Assembly (NCBI GenBank): GCA_016508695.1
Contig: VNKQ01000005.1
Span: 1,240,001-1,304,000 of the forward strand
Direction: 5' to 3'
DNA: 64,000 bases
Source: Hyphodiscus hymeniophilus
Taxonomy: Eukaryota; Ascomycota; Leotiomycetes; Helotiales; Hyphodiscaceae
In this document: in pieces, positions 22,128 through 35,503 of the stretch
How the letters are laid out: every line of letters starts with the position of its first letter
How positions within the stretch are numbered: the stretch's first letter is position 1
Notes under the pieces: model-generated
What the model was told of the DNA's origin: nothing
The model's input: the letters and a program-made list of their open reading frames with translations, nothing else
Database searches by the model: none
Made by a program: the position numbers and the translations under genes

Positions 22128-24669
22128 ATATGGACCCTGAGTTTTGATGGTTGGGTTGGGTTGCGCGGATTGGGATATGGATATGGATCAAAGGGGGGCT
22201 AAAGTGAGGTATGACCGTATGGGTTGGAATGGACGGACGTGGAGGAATTTGAGAGGTGTGTTGATTGTTAAGGCGGAAGCGTGTGCGCAGTACTCGGTGC
22301 ACACTATGTCACTATGTAATGGCAGCGTACTAGACTCACTCCACGGACAGATTGTTACTGGATTGAGGTACACGACCGTTCAAACTTTCCGAGTTGTTGG
22401 AATGTCAGAATAGTTTTACGCTGCGTGGATGGGCGAGAGATTTGCCCATGATTTGGAAGTTCAAGGCTGATTCTATCTTTGCAATAATAAACTTGACCAC
22501 AAGTTCAAGACCGAAGGGTACAGACCCGAAGAAACCGATAGCATTCCAGACCAGCGTGCCAGGATCGCGCGAGTGTGGATCGCGGCATCATAGGAGGTGA
22601 ACTTGAAACGTTCATGATCGAGTGGGAATGTCGAGGGGTATCACTGATGTCATTTTGTCTCTGATAAGTACAAGATCTGAAATTGAGTTGAACACTTCTT
22701 AACATTTGTGTGCCGTCTCTTGTCCCTCCTCCTCTGTTATCCCACGAGTGGCATGATGGTGAAACCCTCCAACACCTCTGTCAAAGACGATTTGCCATGG
22801 CCCGTGGCCGTTGAGACGCAAGGCAAGGAGGAAATTGTATAGTTGTACCTCGGCGCTCGACGATCGTTTCTCGTTGTGTCCATGATGAAGAAGATCGGGA
22901 GAAGGAGATCATCTCAGTCGCCTATCTGAAACGTTTCAGCATTGTAGATTGCCGTACACCGTCACCAGCCGTTAGGCCTGAAATCCTGGACCGATGTGGT
23001 GTATCTTGAATGGAGCACCAGGAGAAGGCCTTTGAGTCCTTTGATGTGGGGAGTGCATGGGGATTGTGGAGTAGACAGTCTATGACAGCATTTGGGGGCT
23101 GGGGGAAAGGGGTTCAGAAGTTTGGAACCTTGTGGCAGCGGTAGATCTTTGAAGGCTTTGTTCTTGCGCCGGACATCTCATGCTCTTTCCTGGCGGCTTT
23201 GAGTTGGAGGGACACTCTCCTTTGAATTTTACCAATTTCTTTTTTGAACAAGGGGGATGGTGCATTCAGTGCGTGAATCAGCCGCAGAAAAAGATGTTAT
23301 GGAGGACATTCATGAATGCTGACAGGGTCCTCTTCTCTTCCCACCAGTCCGTCTCCTGGATGGACTCTTAACACAGGAAAGAGTGTATCCCCAGATTTGA
23401 TCTCCTTGCGTCCATGCTTCTACTTCGAAGTAGTATCTGGCAAATCATTAGGAAGAACAACTCGACATATAAAGAAAGGTAGGTAGGTAGTGTTGAACTT
23501 TACACCCTTTCAGGAGAGTTCAGTCCGGCTCGTCAACCGGTTTCGAGGGGCTTGTGCTTTACAAAAGGAAGAAAAACGCCTCCTCCGTCACTTGGAGGAG
23601 TTGACAATCTCGATATGGAACCTCGTGAGTCGTGACCCGCTTTGGTGGCCGTTATTCCCATCCACCATCTCCCTGCACGTGAGAGTCAGCCGCCTCGTAG
23701 ACATTCATTGGATGGACTTGTCTTCCTCACCCCCTATTATTCCTCCTGCTCCTCCTCCCCCTCCTCCCCAAACCAAGAATTCCCCCGTGCATGCCGTTCA
23801 ATTTGGAACACACTCACTGGACGCCTCTCTGGACGCCTCTCTGTTGCACAAATTGAACTTCAAAACCCCTGGACATTTGTCAAGCAGTGCAAAGAGCACA
23901 GTGCACACTGCACCCCCCCCTTTTGGATCTCTGACCTCTGACTTCTGGTGGCCGCTCAAACCCCCTTGTCGAGGGTAATGGATGCGAGGCCAATAGAGCA
24001 TCCTGTCGCGCCCATCGTTGTCGTAAACCTACTTTGGGTGCAGTGGATGCAGTGGATGCAGTGGATGCGTAGTGCCCCAACTAGCTTGACCCATCTGAGC
24101 CTTTTCTAAGTCTTGTCAAGCTCTCGGCACTACCTACCTTTCCTCTAGAGGACTGTTGAACCACCTAATTCGACTCCGAACCTCGTATCTACCCTACAAC
24201 TTCACCTCCTATTCACCACAAAGGAGGCTCTGAAATAGCCCTCGAATATCCTCGAACGCCACTGTTGGCATACACTCCTTTATCTGTTCTCGCAGACCTA
24301 TTCGTCGCTAATCTGCCCCGCCCCGTCCAACACGGCTTCGCTTGGAGGAGTTGCGCAGGGGACGAGAACCTGTTCATCTGAGATTAATCGCCAACACCAG
24401 AGCTTCACATCGCGAAAACGTCGTCTTCGACAATCAGGCTGCGTAAGACTGCTCTTGACATCTTTGAGCGCGTCTGCAAGGCCCATACTTTGCGCATATC
24501 GGTGTGCAGACGATCTGACAAATCTCCAGATCAAATATCTATACCGAAGACCTCAATACCCATCCATCGAAGCCAGCCATTCGAGACGAGAACCAAGCTA
24601 TATGCCTTCGTCGTAGACGACAACTCTTAACACTTCAGCCAGCAAGCCCTGGCTGCAGAACCTTTCAAA
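22128..24669. other. Upstream region and leader of the histidine kinase gene
   Basis: About 2.5 kb without a supported gene. It includes a GGTAGGTAGGTAG tract (about 23479-23490) and three tandem copies of TGCAGTGGA (about 24039-24066). From about 24.1 kb to the ATG the sequence is pyrimidine- and C/A-rich, like a long fungal 5' leader. Long leaders are common in signalling genes of this group; the transcript start is not visible. Confidence 0.45.
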
Positions 24670-27600
24670 ATGGGTGACGAATCTACGACATACGAAGCAA
24701 CGTCTGCCATCTTACAGTGCCTTGCGACGAGCATACAAGTTCCTCAATCCAATATTCAGAGTAATCAGGGCGTAAAGCTCCCAGGTGCCGATACTCCAGC
24801 CAAGCTCAACCTCGAACGTGAGATTGCGGCTCTTGTTGCAAGAGTTCAGAGTTTGGAGGCAAAGGCGATCACCATCAATCATCAGGCCCTCCCAGATACC
24901 CCGAACGAGATAGGAGCTCCCTCGGCCTTCGCAGATGTTCTCACGGGCGGCAGCGTAAACAGATCTTCCAAGAATGCTGCATCAAGACAGCAACTTGTCA
25001 ACTCTTTGCTGGCTGCACGCGATGCTCCTTACGGCGAACGACCACAAAAATTTACAAAGCTCAGCGATGAGGAGTTGGAGGCCCTTCGAGAACATGTGGA
25101 TCATCAATCGAAGGAGCTTGATAGTCAGAAGTCGGAACTTGCGGGTGTTAATGCTCAGCTTCTGCAGCAAAAGCAACTTCAGGAGCAAGCCTTGAACGTT
25201 TTGGAAGTCGAGCGCGTGGCAGCACTCGAGCGAGAATTGAAGAAGCATCAACAAGCCAACGAGGCTTTTCAGAAGGCTCTACGGGAGATTGGAGAGATTG
25301 TTACTGCCGTTGCGAGAGGTGATTTGAGCAAGAAGGTCCAGATTCATTCAGTGGAGATGGACCCTGAAATCACAACCTTCAAACGGGTGATTATTGCTTT
25401 CGATCGGCCTAAACCTTGGCTAACACACTATAGGTCATTAACACTATGATGGACCAGCTCCAGATCTTTTCCAGCGAAGTGTCTAGAGTGGCTAGAGAAG
25501 TCGGAACCGAAGGCATTCTGGGTGGCCAGGCACAAATCGTAGGAGTCGATGGGACTTGGAAGGAGCTAACAAACAATGGTATACACCTCCGGATTAGGAC
25601 ATAGGTCCAGCCATGGCGTATCATATGGACAAGTGGCTAACAGTGGTAGTCAATGTAATGGCCCAGAATTTGACCGACCAAGTTCGAGAGATTGCTTCAG
25701 TCACCACAGCCGTCGCTCACGGGGATTTGACTCAGAAGATTGAGAGACCGGCCCAGGGTGAGATTCTACAGCTCCAGCAGACTATCAATACCATGGTGGA
25801 TCAGTTGAGGACTTTCGCCGCAGAAGTGACACGCGTGGCAAGAGATGTTGGAACTGAGGGTATTCTTGGTGGACAAGCGGAGATCGAAGGAGTCAAGGGA
25901 ATGTGGAATACATTGACTGTCAACGTCAATGCCATGGCCAATAATCTTACAACCCAAGTGCGAGATATTGCTATGGTTACAACTGCTGTGGCCAAGGGCG
26001 ACCTTACGCAGAAGGTCCAAGCAGAGTGCAAAGGCGAGATAAAGGAGCTTAAAGAGACCATCAACTCCATGGTAGACCAGCTTCAGCAATTCGCACGAGA
26101 AGTTACGAAGATTGCTCGAGAAGTCGGGACAGAAGGTAGACTTGGTGGCCAAGCTACAGTCCACGACGTAGAAGGTACATGGAGAGATTTGACAGAGAAT
26201 GTGAACGGCATGGCTATGAATCTGACGACTCAGGTCCGAGAGATCGCAAAGGTCACGACTGCCGTGGCTCGAGGTGACCTGACAAAGAAGATTGGAGTCG
26301 AAGTGCAGGGAGAAATCGCATCTTTGAAGGATACCATCAACACCATGGTTGATAGACTCGGTACATTTGCGTTCGAAGTCAGCAAAGTCGCCAGGGAGGT
26401 CGGAACTGACGGAACGCTGGGTGGTCAAGCACAAGTCGACAACGTGGAAGGAAAATGGAAGGATCTGACGGAGAATGTGAATACCATGGCGAGCAATCTA
26501 ACCTCCCAGGTCCGAGGTATCTCGACCGTCACTCAGGCAATTGCCAATGGAGATATGAGCCAAAAGATTGAGGTCGAGGCTGCTGGAGAAATACTCGTCC
26601 TTAAGGAGACCATCAACAACATGGTGGACAGATTGAGTATATTCTCGAACGAGGTGCAACGAGTTGCTAAGGATGTGGGCGTTGATGGAAAGATGGGCGG
26701 TCAAGCCGACGTTGCTGGTATTGGTGGCCGATGGAAGGAGATCACTACAGATGTCAACACTATGGCTATGAATCTGACTGCCCAAGTCAGAGCTTTCGGT
26801 GACATCACCAACGCAGCCACGGATGGTGACTTCACAAAGTTGATCACTGTTGAAGCCTCTGGAGAGATGGATGAACTGAAGCGAAAGATCAACCAGATGG
26901 TTTTCAACTTGCGAGACAGTATTCAGCGAAATACAGCCGCCAGAGAAGCTGCCGAGTTTGCCAATAGAACGAAGTCCGAGTTCCTTGCCAACATGTCTCA
27001 CGAGATCCGAACACCTATGAATGGGTATGTCTAGATCCTATACTAATGTGCTCTTCCCTTGTTAGAGCTCTCCGAAGCCAGGGCGCTACGATCGCGACGC
27101 AGGCGGTCTTGAGACTGCCCCAAAATCTTGAGCTTCTTCTGAACTTTTAGCAATTACACATACTAACGGGGTCTTGTAGAATCATCGGCATGACGCAGCT
27201 GACTCTCGATACCGATCTCACCCAATATCAACGAGAAATGTTGAACATTGTTCACAATCTCGCCAACAGTTTACTCACAATCATTGACGATATCTTGGAT
27301 CTGTCCAAGATTGAAGCCAACCGCATGATTATGGAGGAGATACCTTACACCCTTCGTGGGACTGTCTTTAATGCTTTGAAGACACTCGCAGTGAAGGCGA
27401 ACGAGAAGTTCTTGGACTTAACATACCGCGTGGATAGCTCGGTACCTGACCACGTTGTTGGAGATTCCTTCCGTCTTCGCCAAGTTATCTTGAACCTAGT
27501 TGGAAATGCTATCAAGTTCACCGAACATGGAGAAGTTTCTTTGACGATCCAAAAGGCTGAGCAAGACCATTGCGCGCCAAACGAGTACGCCATCGAATTC

Positions 27601-28968
27601 TCCGTGTCAGACACTGGAATCGGAATTCAGGCGGACAAGCTGGATCTCATCTTCGATACCTTCCAACAGGCTGATGGTTCTATGACAAGAAAATTCGGGG
27701 GAACAGGTCTTGGATTATCAATTTCCAAGAGACTGGTCAATTTGATGAGAGGAGATGTTTGGGTGAAGAGTCAATATGGCAAGGGTAGCTCTTTCTACTT
27801 TACTTGCACAGTTCGACTTGCGACATCGGATACCACCTTCATCGAGAAGCAATTGAAACCATATCAAGGACACAACGTGCTCTTCATTGACAAGGGACAG
27901 ACCGGACATGGCAATGAGATCATCTCTATGCTCTCGCAAATTGGCCTCGTCCCCGTTGTTGTGGACTCTGAGCGCCACGTCAACCTCACCAGCCTTGGCG
28001 GATCGAAGGTTGCATCAACCTACGATGTGATTATTGTCGATTCGATTGAAACTGCGAGACGATTGAGGTCGATCGATGAGTTCAAGTACATTCCCATTGT
28101 ACTCTTGGCTCCTGTTGTGCACGTCAGTCTGAAATCTGCTCTGGACCTAGGAATTACTTCCTACATGACAACTCCATGTCTGACGATTGATCTCGGGAAC
28201 GGCATGATTCCAGCTTTGGAGAACCGTGCTGCACCATCCCTTGCGGACAACACAAAATCCTTCGATATCCTGTTAGCTGAAGACAACATCGTCAACCAAC
28301 GTTTAGCTGTGAAGATTTTGGAGAAGTATCACCACGTGGTCACTGTTGTGGGTAATGGTCAAGAAGCCCTCGATGCCATTAAGGAGAAGAGATACGATGT
28401 CATTCTCATGGACGTTCAAATGCCAATCATGGCAAGTGATATGCAAAAGTCATGTATGATAGCAAGCTAACGATCATCCAGGGAGGTTTCGAGGCTACTG
28501 CCAAGATCCGAGAATACGAGCGAAGCCTTGGGTCGCAACGAACGCCCATTATTGCACTCACAGCGCACGCTATGCTTGGCGATCGTGAGAAGTGTATCCA
28601 AGCACAGATGGATGAGTATCTGTCGAAACCTTTAAAGCAGAACCACTTGATCCAGACCATCTTGAAGTGTGCGACGCTTGGCGGAGCTCTGTTGGAAAAA
28701 GGCAGAGATATTCGAGCCTCACCAAAGGATGAGTCGCCGAAATCGATCACGGCAAATGGCGCCCTCAGTCCTTTGACTGATAGCTTACGACCACCCATAG
28801 AGCCGCGCGCCTTCACAACCACAGGTCCAATCAATCATGGGAGTTTGGAAAGTCCGGCCATAGTAACAGCAGATTCAGAAGATCCGCTTGCAAGAGTCAG
28901 TAACCTCCACTCCCTATAAGTGCCAGCTAAATGGTGATCAGCTTCTCATGCGCGCTCATAGCAGTTAA
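24670..28968 (+). CDS. nik1: Group III hybrid histidine kinase (NIK1/OS-1/BOS1)
   Basis: This cytosolic sensor controls the HOG/SakA MAPK pathway through a phosphorelay; it senses osmotic stress and is the target of dicarboximide and phenylpyrrole fungicides. Exons 24670-25386, 25434-25578, 25650-27024, 27180-28431, 28482-28895 and 28942-28968 give 1309 aa; orthologs have about 1300. After a coiled-coil N-terminus come six HAMP repeats (GDLSKKV, GDLTQKI, GDLTQKV, GDLTKKI, GDMSQKI, GDFTKLI). Then come the H-box MSHEIRTPMNG (phosphorylated His about residue 738), the N-box GNAIKFTEHG, DTGIG and GGTGLGLSISK. The receiver's acceptor Asp is in ILMDVQMP (about residue 1157). The protein ends LLMRAHSS, as in orthologs, and this fixes the last intron. 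Intron 4 begins with GC instead of GT. Intron 3 (155 nt) splits the codon after MN in the H-box and has two plausible acceptors. No membrane segments are present, as expected. Confidence 0.97.
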
Positions 28969-31900
28969 AGCGACGCCGTATGGACATCAGCCAGTAGACC
29001 TCGAACGTCGTGACTGAAACTGCATGTCTCGACGGAGTCTAAGGACTCTTTCGCGGCCCATCTCTTCTCTGCAGATACCATCCTTCCGAAATTTTCGCCT
29101 ATCCTCCTGCTGAACTTATTTTCGGGTCCTCCTTTGGCGATGGCGTTTGAGGGGGTTCATGGATCGTGCAACCAAGCACTCTGACATTGGCTTTTTTCTC
29201 TTAAGGGTAGCTCTCACCTTTGAGCTTTCTTGTTGCTCATACTATCATAGTTTGCGTTGCGTTTATCTTGGAGTACAGATTCAGGGATTTCCTTTGCATA
29301 GGTCTCTGATGATGCCGAAGAGGAAGAGATAGATGAGTACACAGACGCGATGTGGAATGGAAACACATGATCCACTTTACATTTTAGCTTTAGATTGTTT
29401 GACGTGATCTGTGCGAGATTGTGAAGCTCTCGATGAATTATTTACTTTCTCCCTAAACGCAAAATTTGATTGCTTCGAGATACACTACTGGTATCTAGAG
29501 ATGTCGCACGGCATCAATTTCCATGGCCAGAAACTTCGCCAAACATAGAGCCTCGATGAAGAAATTCAAATCGCTCAAGCATATTGACCTATTGAGCGCA
29601 CTTCCTCAACAATCTTCTCTGATAAGCAATGCAGAACTAAAGGTGTTCATCTAACGCACGAAAGCATATCCCGATCTCGAAATCCGCTATTGCACGGCAC
29701 CGAGGTGAATACCCCGTACTTGAAAAACAAAATACACAGACGGCGGAAAGGTAGACGGTTATGGGTCCCATGCTGGGTTCGGTAATCTCAAGTAACGATA
29801 TTGTGTAATAATGCCAATGTTAGACTGATCTGTGGGGATGCGACTGATCGTTTCTGGCTTGCTCTCGGCCTGACTCTCACCACACACACTCAGCTGAACG
29901 AAGCCTCGCTACGAGGGAAAGTGGTGCGAGCCGAATCGCCCCGAGGATTTGCAAGAGTCGGATCCACCTCACCACGGTCTAGAGAGAGGGAATCCGGGCC
30001 ATCGTATCGTCAGAGATTCACTTTCTCAATCGCTGCTGTCTTTTGAGGTGGGAAGGGAGCTTCAATTGTGACGTGTAAGAAGCCTCGAAGAACGATAGAA
30101 AGTTCGAGCTGCGTTGCTGCAAGGGCCCGGGATCGGTCATGGATGGGGAAGCTTCTCACATGGGGGATCTTTCTGATGAGCTGTCAAATGTGTATGGAGA
30201 CTGCGAATGCGAGGAGCCGTTGGGTCATTGCCTGAGCAGATTCTGGTTCTCTCGCCGAGTACGCTGTGGAAGCTGTGTTCGTATCGCTCATCCTTTTCTC
30301 CTCCTCCTCCTCCTTGCTTCTATCATACGCATCCTCAAAGCTCGTCATTATGACTACGGCGTTAAGCAGATGGTAGAGACTAGAGAGTCATTGAATCCGA
30401 GAGAGTCCTCGCTGGGCAGGGCTACTCGATCTCATGTTTCCTAGTGCGATATTCGACCGCGTCCGGCGAACTCTACAGCGGCCAATGGGATGAGGCGGGA
30501 ATTACGTGCAGTTGGATCAATCGAGAAGCTACGGCGTGCATCAGAGCCAAACGCTGCAGTGATGATGATACTCCTCCAGATATCAGTAGTGATCATGCTC
30601 CTCTAGATATCAAGGCTTGTGTTGGACACAAGTGCAGGCAGGGAATTGCGTTGTACAGCATAAACGTTGCTTGGGGAGATGAGCGCCAACACTTCTGCAC
30701 TCTGCAGCGGTCTGTGTGAGGAACAGAGTGTACGGTTCCACGATTCACTTTTAAAAGATGAATAGGGGTCAAAGTCTGTCTTTGAAGATAGAGGCCATCG
30801 GAATTGACAGAGCGTCGGTTGGATTTAAGCTCTTGCACTTGGATGCTGGAGTTTCGACAAAGAATAAACGGAGCCTTGGTTAGATAGATCGAATGACAAG
30901 GACCAGATCGTGACTGGATACATCCATCTCACAATTACCTTTGGCTGGTTAAGCCACAATTCGACCTGAGGAGCTGAGTTCTACTAATCCCGGACTCGGT
31001 TCCAGAAGACTGGGCTTGGTGGATGTTTGCTTTCCCTAGTGAGTCGTGACCTGCCCGACCATATAAAAAGTAGGAAGGAGGCTTTATACCATCCAATCAC
31101 ATATGTAGGTTCCCATCTCATGTAAGGCACAACTTTTCGACGTTGCTCCACTAAGAACAGAGAAGAGGTGGAAAAGCGGGATTCCTTTTTCTTTCAGGCC
31201 GAATTCTATTCCTGGATTGGAGCCCCATATGTCCGGCACAATGTTGTTTCAGCATGCCATGAAAATACCCATGGAATCACAGGCCATCGTCCTGCATTGC
31301 ATGTTGACAGATGGTGCTGTCTTAGTTCTTGACGGCTTATATGTCTTGCCAGCACAATAAAGGCAGGAGGTACTTGCTCGCCGCATAAGACTGGCGAGGT
31401 AAGGCAGGTAGGTAGGTACCTTAGGTACCTTAAGCTCTTGTCGCTTTTTCGCCTCGTTTAAATCCCGTCGTGTCATGGTCCGTCTGTCCACTACGGTGAC
31501 CGTGACGGTCCATGACGCCAACGAACCCTTGGTGCCAATAATCTTTCACCAGCCCACCTCTGGAAAACGCCTTCTCTCAAAGGAAACACGCCCTACCCAG
31601 ATCGAACTATGAAATCTTTCCCCATCCAGCTGGTATTGTTACCCCTCCTCCCTCATGCACAGCATGATTAAGTCATGCAAGCAAGATCCGAGGAACCACC
31701 TATCACACGCTCTTCTTCTCGATCCTCGTTCTGGCTCCCACTCTCTTCTTCCACTCCCCTTGATGGAGATGGTCAAGGGCCGCCCAACAGGTACCGCACT
31801 TTGCAGGCTGAGCTGACCATAGCATGATTCCTGACGATCGAGCAGCAGGCACAGGCCGAGCTAAGTCAGATACTTGAACCTGCGCAAGATGATGGCTGAT

Positions 31901-34900
31901 GGGCTCCCTGCACACGCCCGTAGGCAAGTTGCCGGAGAATATCGAATCGAAGACATACTTCACCCATCCGAGCCCCAGGAACCTTGTTCGGCTGGGCCGC
32001 GTTGCTTCTACACGAACGAACGAGAAACGAGAGAAAGCAGAAGCCCAAATCGACGAAACAACTCGTGAGAACTCAAAGCCAGACCGACCAGTCAATTGGC
32101 CCTCAGAATGGCCTTAGAAAGACCTCCAAATGGCCTCAATGATGGTGAACAACCCTCTTCCAGCCTATTATTCAACCACCGGAACCCTGCCCTACCTGCC
32201 TGCTTGCCTGCCCTTACAGTAAGAACCGGCGTGCCCTGCCCATGCGCTCTCCTACACCCTATGACCCTACCTCTTTACGATGTAATACACCCAAATAAGC
32301 TCCATTCCTGTCATTCCTGGTGATTCCTTCCTTCCCCTCTTCCGTAGGTCCACCCCCAAAAAAAATCAACACTACGGTACTGCTACTAGGTACGTAGGTA
32401 GCTAGACTAGAGCGAGCGAGCAAGCAAGCGCAAACCCACCCCGTAATCGATTCCTCCCTCCCTCCTTCTCCTCCCTTTCTCCTCACCTTAATTTCTCTCA
32501 TCCCACCATCCATACCTGCGAAACCCTATCGATTCCCGCTCTGCTGCTCGTTTGCGTCAATTGTTTCCTGTCGATAGCTCGGTCCTTGAGTCCTTTCGTA
32601 TCGCCGGTGTTTCTGAATTTCTGCTTTCCCATCGGATCGAAGTTTTTCTAGCAGCTGTTAATCCGATCAAACCATGTAAGTAGATCGCATTCTGTCCTTG
32701 CGTCTAACTGGACCGCATGCGATGGAGCCTCAACCTCGACCCAACCCCTCATCACCACTCCCCGACCTGTGTCATGGCCTGCTGTCGCTGCCTGCTCTGA
32801 GCTGCCATAGCCAGCTACGCCGTCGCATATACTTGGAAGCTTGGATGTTACGGCCCACTCTGTCGTTGTCCCAGGCGCATACGTTTATCCAGGTCGCCAG
32901 CCCTTGGACATCCGGAATGTGTGTTTGCACGCAATGGCGCAAAGCAGCATTGCATGGTCTAGCGGCCTATGTATATTTAAACATCCGTTGCCTCTGCAGA
33001 AGACTTTCATCCGCACAAAGGGACAAAGGGAACAATTGGCTAACATGGTGTTGCTGCTTGCAGATTTGAATTCCTCCCCCAGCGATCCGTTCCTGCGAAT
33101 CGTCCCCATCTTTGACGCCCTTACGCTTCGATATCGAATTATTCGCAGGCGCAAGCGTTGTCATATCTTCGGAGTCGACTTTTCTCCCGCTCAGCCGCTT
33201 ACTTTCTGCCCTGCTTTCGACTCTATAACGAGAGTCACGAATCGGTCTGGATATCCTTCTTTGAGCTGGTTTTGGAATTTCTGAGGTAAGCATCATCTAC
33301 CTCGGCCCTTGCCCACAAAATACTGGCAGACCCTTGAGCTTCGAAAACCCATACGGGTCCATTCCCTTTTATGCCAATGCGTTTCATAAAGTCATGCGGA
33401 TGCCTGAGGAGAATTGGGTCAATTGGAATAACGCTGGGAAAGTTGCGCAAGTGGTAATTGATCCATTAGCTGAGCACTTGGTGGAAAGGAGATCCTCAAA
33501 GAGGCTACATTGAGCTAATGGGTACGCTGCGAAGAAGCATCCGTTTGCGCCCAGTGCCGCGGTTGGATTTTGGACAAGTGGAGTGACTTTCTGGGGTAGC
33601 GCCTGGTCAAGTGAATTGTGGTGAACGCTCCATAGTAGATGTGACAGGGCAGATCATTCCGCTGTGCAAGTACGCGATTTGGCAGGAGGCGAAATCGCTC
33701 TGCGAAGACTCTGGAGTGAATAGGGTGCGGAAGTGGCCCATCATTCCCTGTTGCGGAGAAGTGACAACTTCTGAGAAGCAGTCCTCGACACTTCTGAATG
33801 GGAAAGGTCATCCATTGATCTTTGTTGCACCTTGTACACTCGTAGCATGTAGTCATGGAATGGACTGTGCAAGAGTACTATCAAGAGATTTTTGCCCTGC
33901 CGGAGTCGGTGCAGAGCCAAAGCTCTGATAGGGTACAGGGATATAGATGCAGGACTCTAGACGCCATGAAGTTTTCAAACGGGATGGATTGAAGGACCAG
34001 CTACCCAGCCTGATCAAGCGAACGGTCAGACATTGGACATGTTCCTGATTTGGGGTTTGCTCTTGCGTTTTCCGTTTTCCATTTTGTTGTGCTCTATCAG
34101 AATCGCGGGGTAATTTACGATTTGCCTAGCCTGTGCCGGTCGATCATTGCCAGAATCTTTGAGAAGTTAGGTTCCGGGCGACAATCGACACCCTTGTGGA
34201 GACCTGTGGTAACTTGCGAATTGGAAGCTGGTGTAGACCTCTTTTCATTCCTCAACTCTCACGCAAGGACTGAGCCATTCGTAAAGGCAAGCACATCCTA
34301 TGAGACTGCATTCGTCCGAGTGGCCTCCTCTCATTTATGCAGTTGTACGGCTGGCGTCTGTAGTAGTCGCTTGATATAAGGTGCCCCATCTTGGAGAATA
34401 ATCACAGAAGCTCTGTGATGATATAGCCCGGTGTGCCAAGATTCAATTGATGGTTGTGCTTGAAAGTGTCACATGGAGTCTTTTTGGAGATCTTGCATTG
34501 GGTCCTTTCCTAGCCTAAATGTCAGTTGGGCGCGAAAGCATTCAGAATAAAACAATTGCACACGAGTGTGCAAGCTCACCGCTGCTTTATATTTCCCCTA
34601 TCGTTTTTCGTGGATTCCGCGTTCGCATTCCTTGCCACTGTTGATATTGCACGGGCGTTTAACGTGTAGAGTCGTTTATGCTTGTGAAGTACTCCCATGA
34701 ATGGCCTGCAGTGACCAAAACATTCCATTTCACCTTCCTATGGGTGTTCGATAGATGTGTTGTGGCCGGGAACCTAGTAGTCTCATCGGCCACGCTATGA
34801 TCGTTGCTGCGTGGTGATGTCTTTAGCCATTAATTGCAAAGCATATACAATGAATGAAGCACAACACATTAGAAACGTGGGTGCTAGCCAAAGCAGGCCT

Positions 34901-35503
34901 TGAAATGAAGAACCAGATTACTCTTCTTCCTGCACCAAAATCAAGTTCCACTATCAATCGAGAAAAAATTGATTGATTGGCATACTTGCTTAAAAGACTG
35001 CGATGCCTCTTTCGAGGCCTAATCCACATCCTTTGCATTATTTGACTCAGTGTACGCGTATGCGCACTTCGGGTATCAAGCAGCTTCATTGTCTTGTACA
35101 GTAGCATTCTACGAAGCAGATCTTGACCGCTTGACAATTCCCTATGTCCAACACAAAATCTTCCGCTCCCCTCCAAGCTATAGGCAGAACATAAAACTTT
35201 TCCACCTTTCATATCATCGTTCATTGTTTCAGTCGTTCGTTAATCCTACTCACCTTCATTTACTGTGATTCACAAGGGTCTGCCAATCTACACACACAAA
35301 CGCTATAGATGACTCGAGTTTACGCTAACTGATACAATTTAGGTCCCTGAAAATAATTCGACTTCGCTTCTCGACTCTCAAACTTTATTTCCCTTACAGA
35401 CCTCACGACCGTAATCCAGTCGGCAAGCGTTTTACCTATTTGACGATTACATCATCAGCCTTCTGACTTTCTACATCTTCGTACCATCGTACATTTGATA
35501 AAA
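28969..35503. other. 6.5-kb gene-free stretch, possible long 5' UTR intron
   Basis: No reading frame here has recognisable homology or sensible composition. Two parts stand out. From about 32100 to 32675 the DNA is pyrimidine-rich, like a fungal promoter and leader, and ends in a strong splice donor ACCAT/GTAAGT (donor at 32676). Just upstream of the next gene, CTAAC followed by TTTAG (acceptor ending 35342) is a strong branch site and acceptor. These could bound an intron of about 2.7 kb in the leader of the RRM gene. Direct repeats of GGTA and a GGTACC palindrome lie near 31405-31432. Confidence 0.4.

Noticed and set aside
32674..33284. A protein-coding gene starting at the ATG at 32674
   Set aside because: The ATG is followed at once by TAA; splicing from the GTAAGT donor to nearby acceptors gives only very short frames, so I treat the donor as part of a leader intron.
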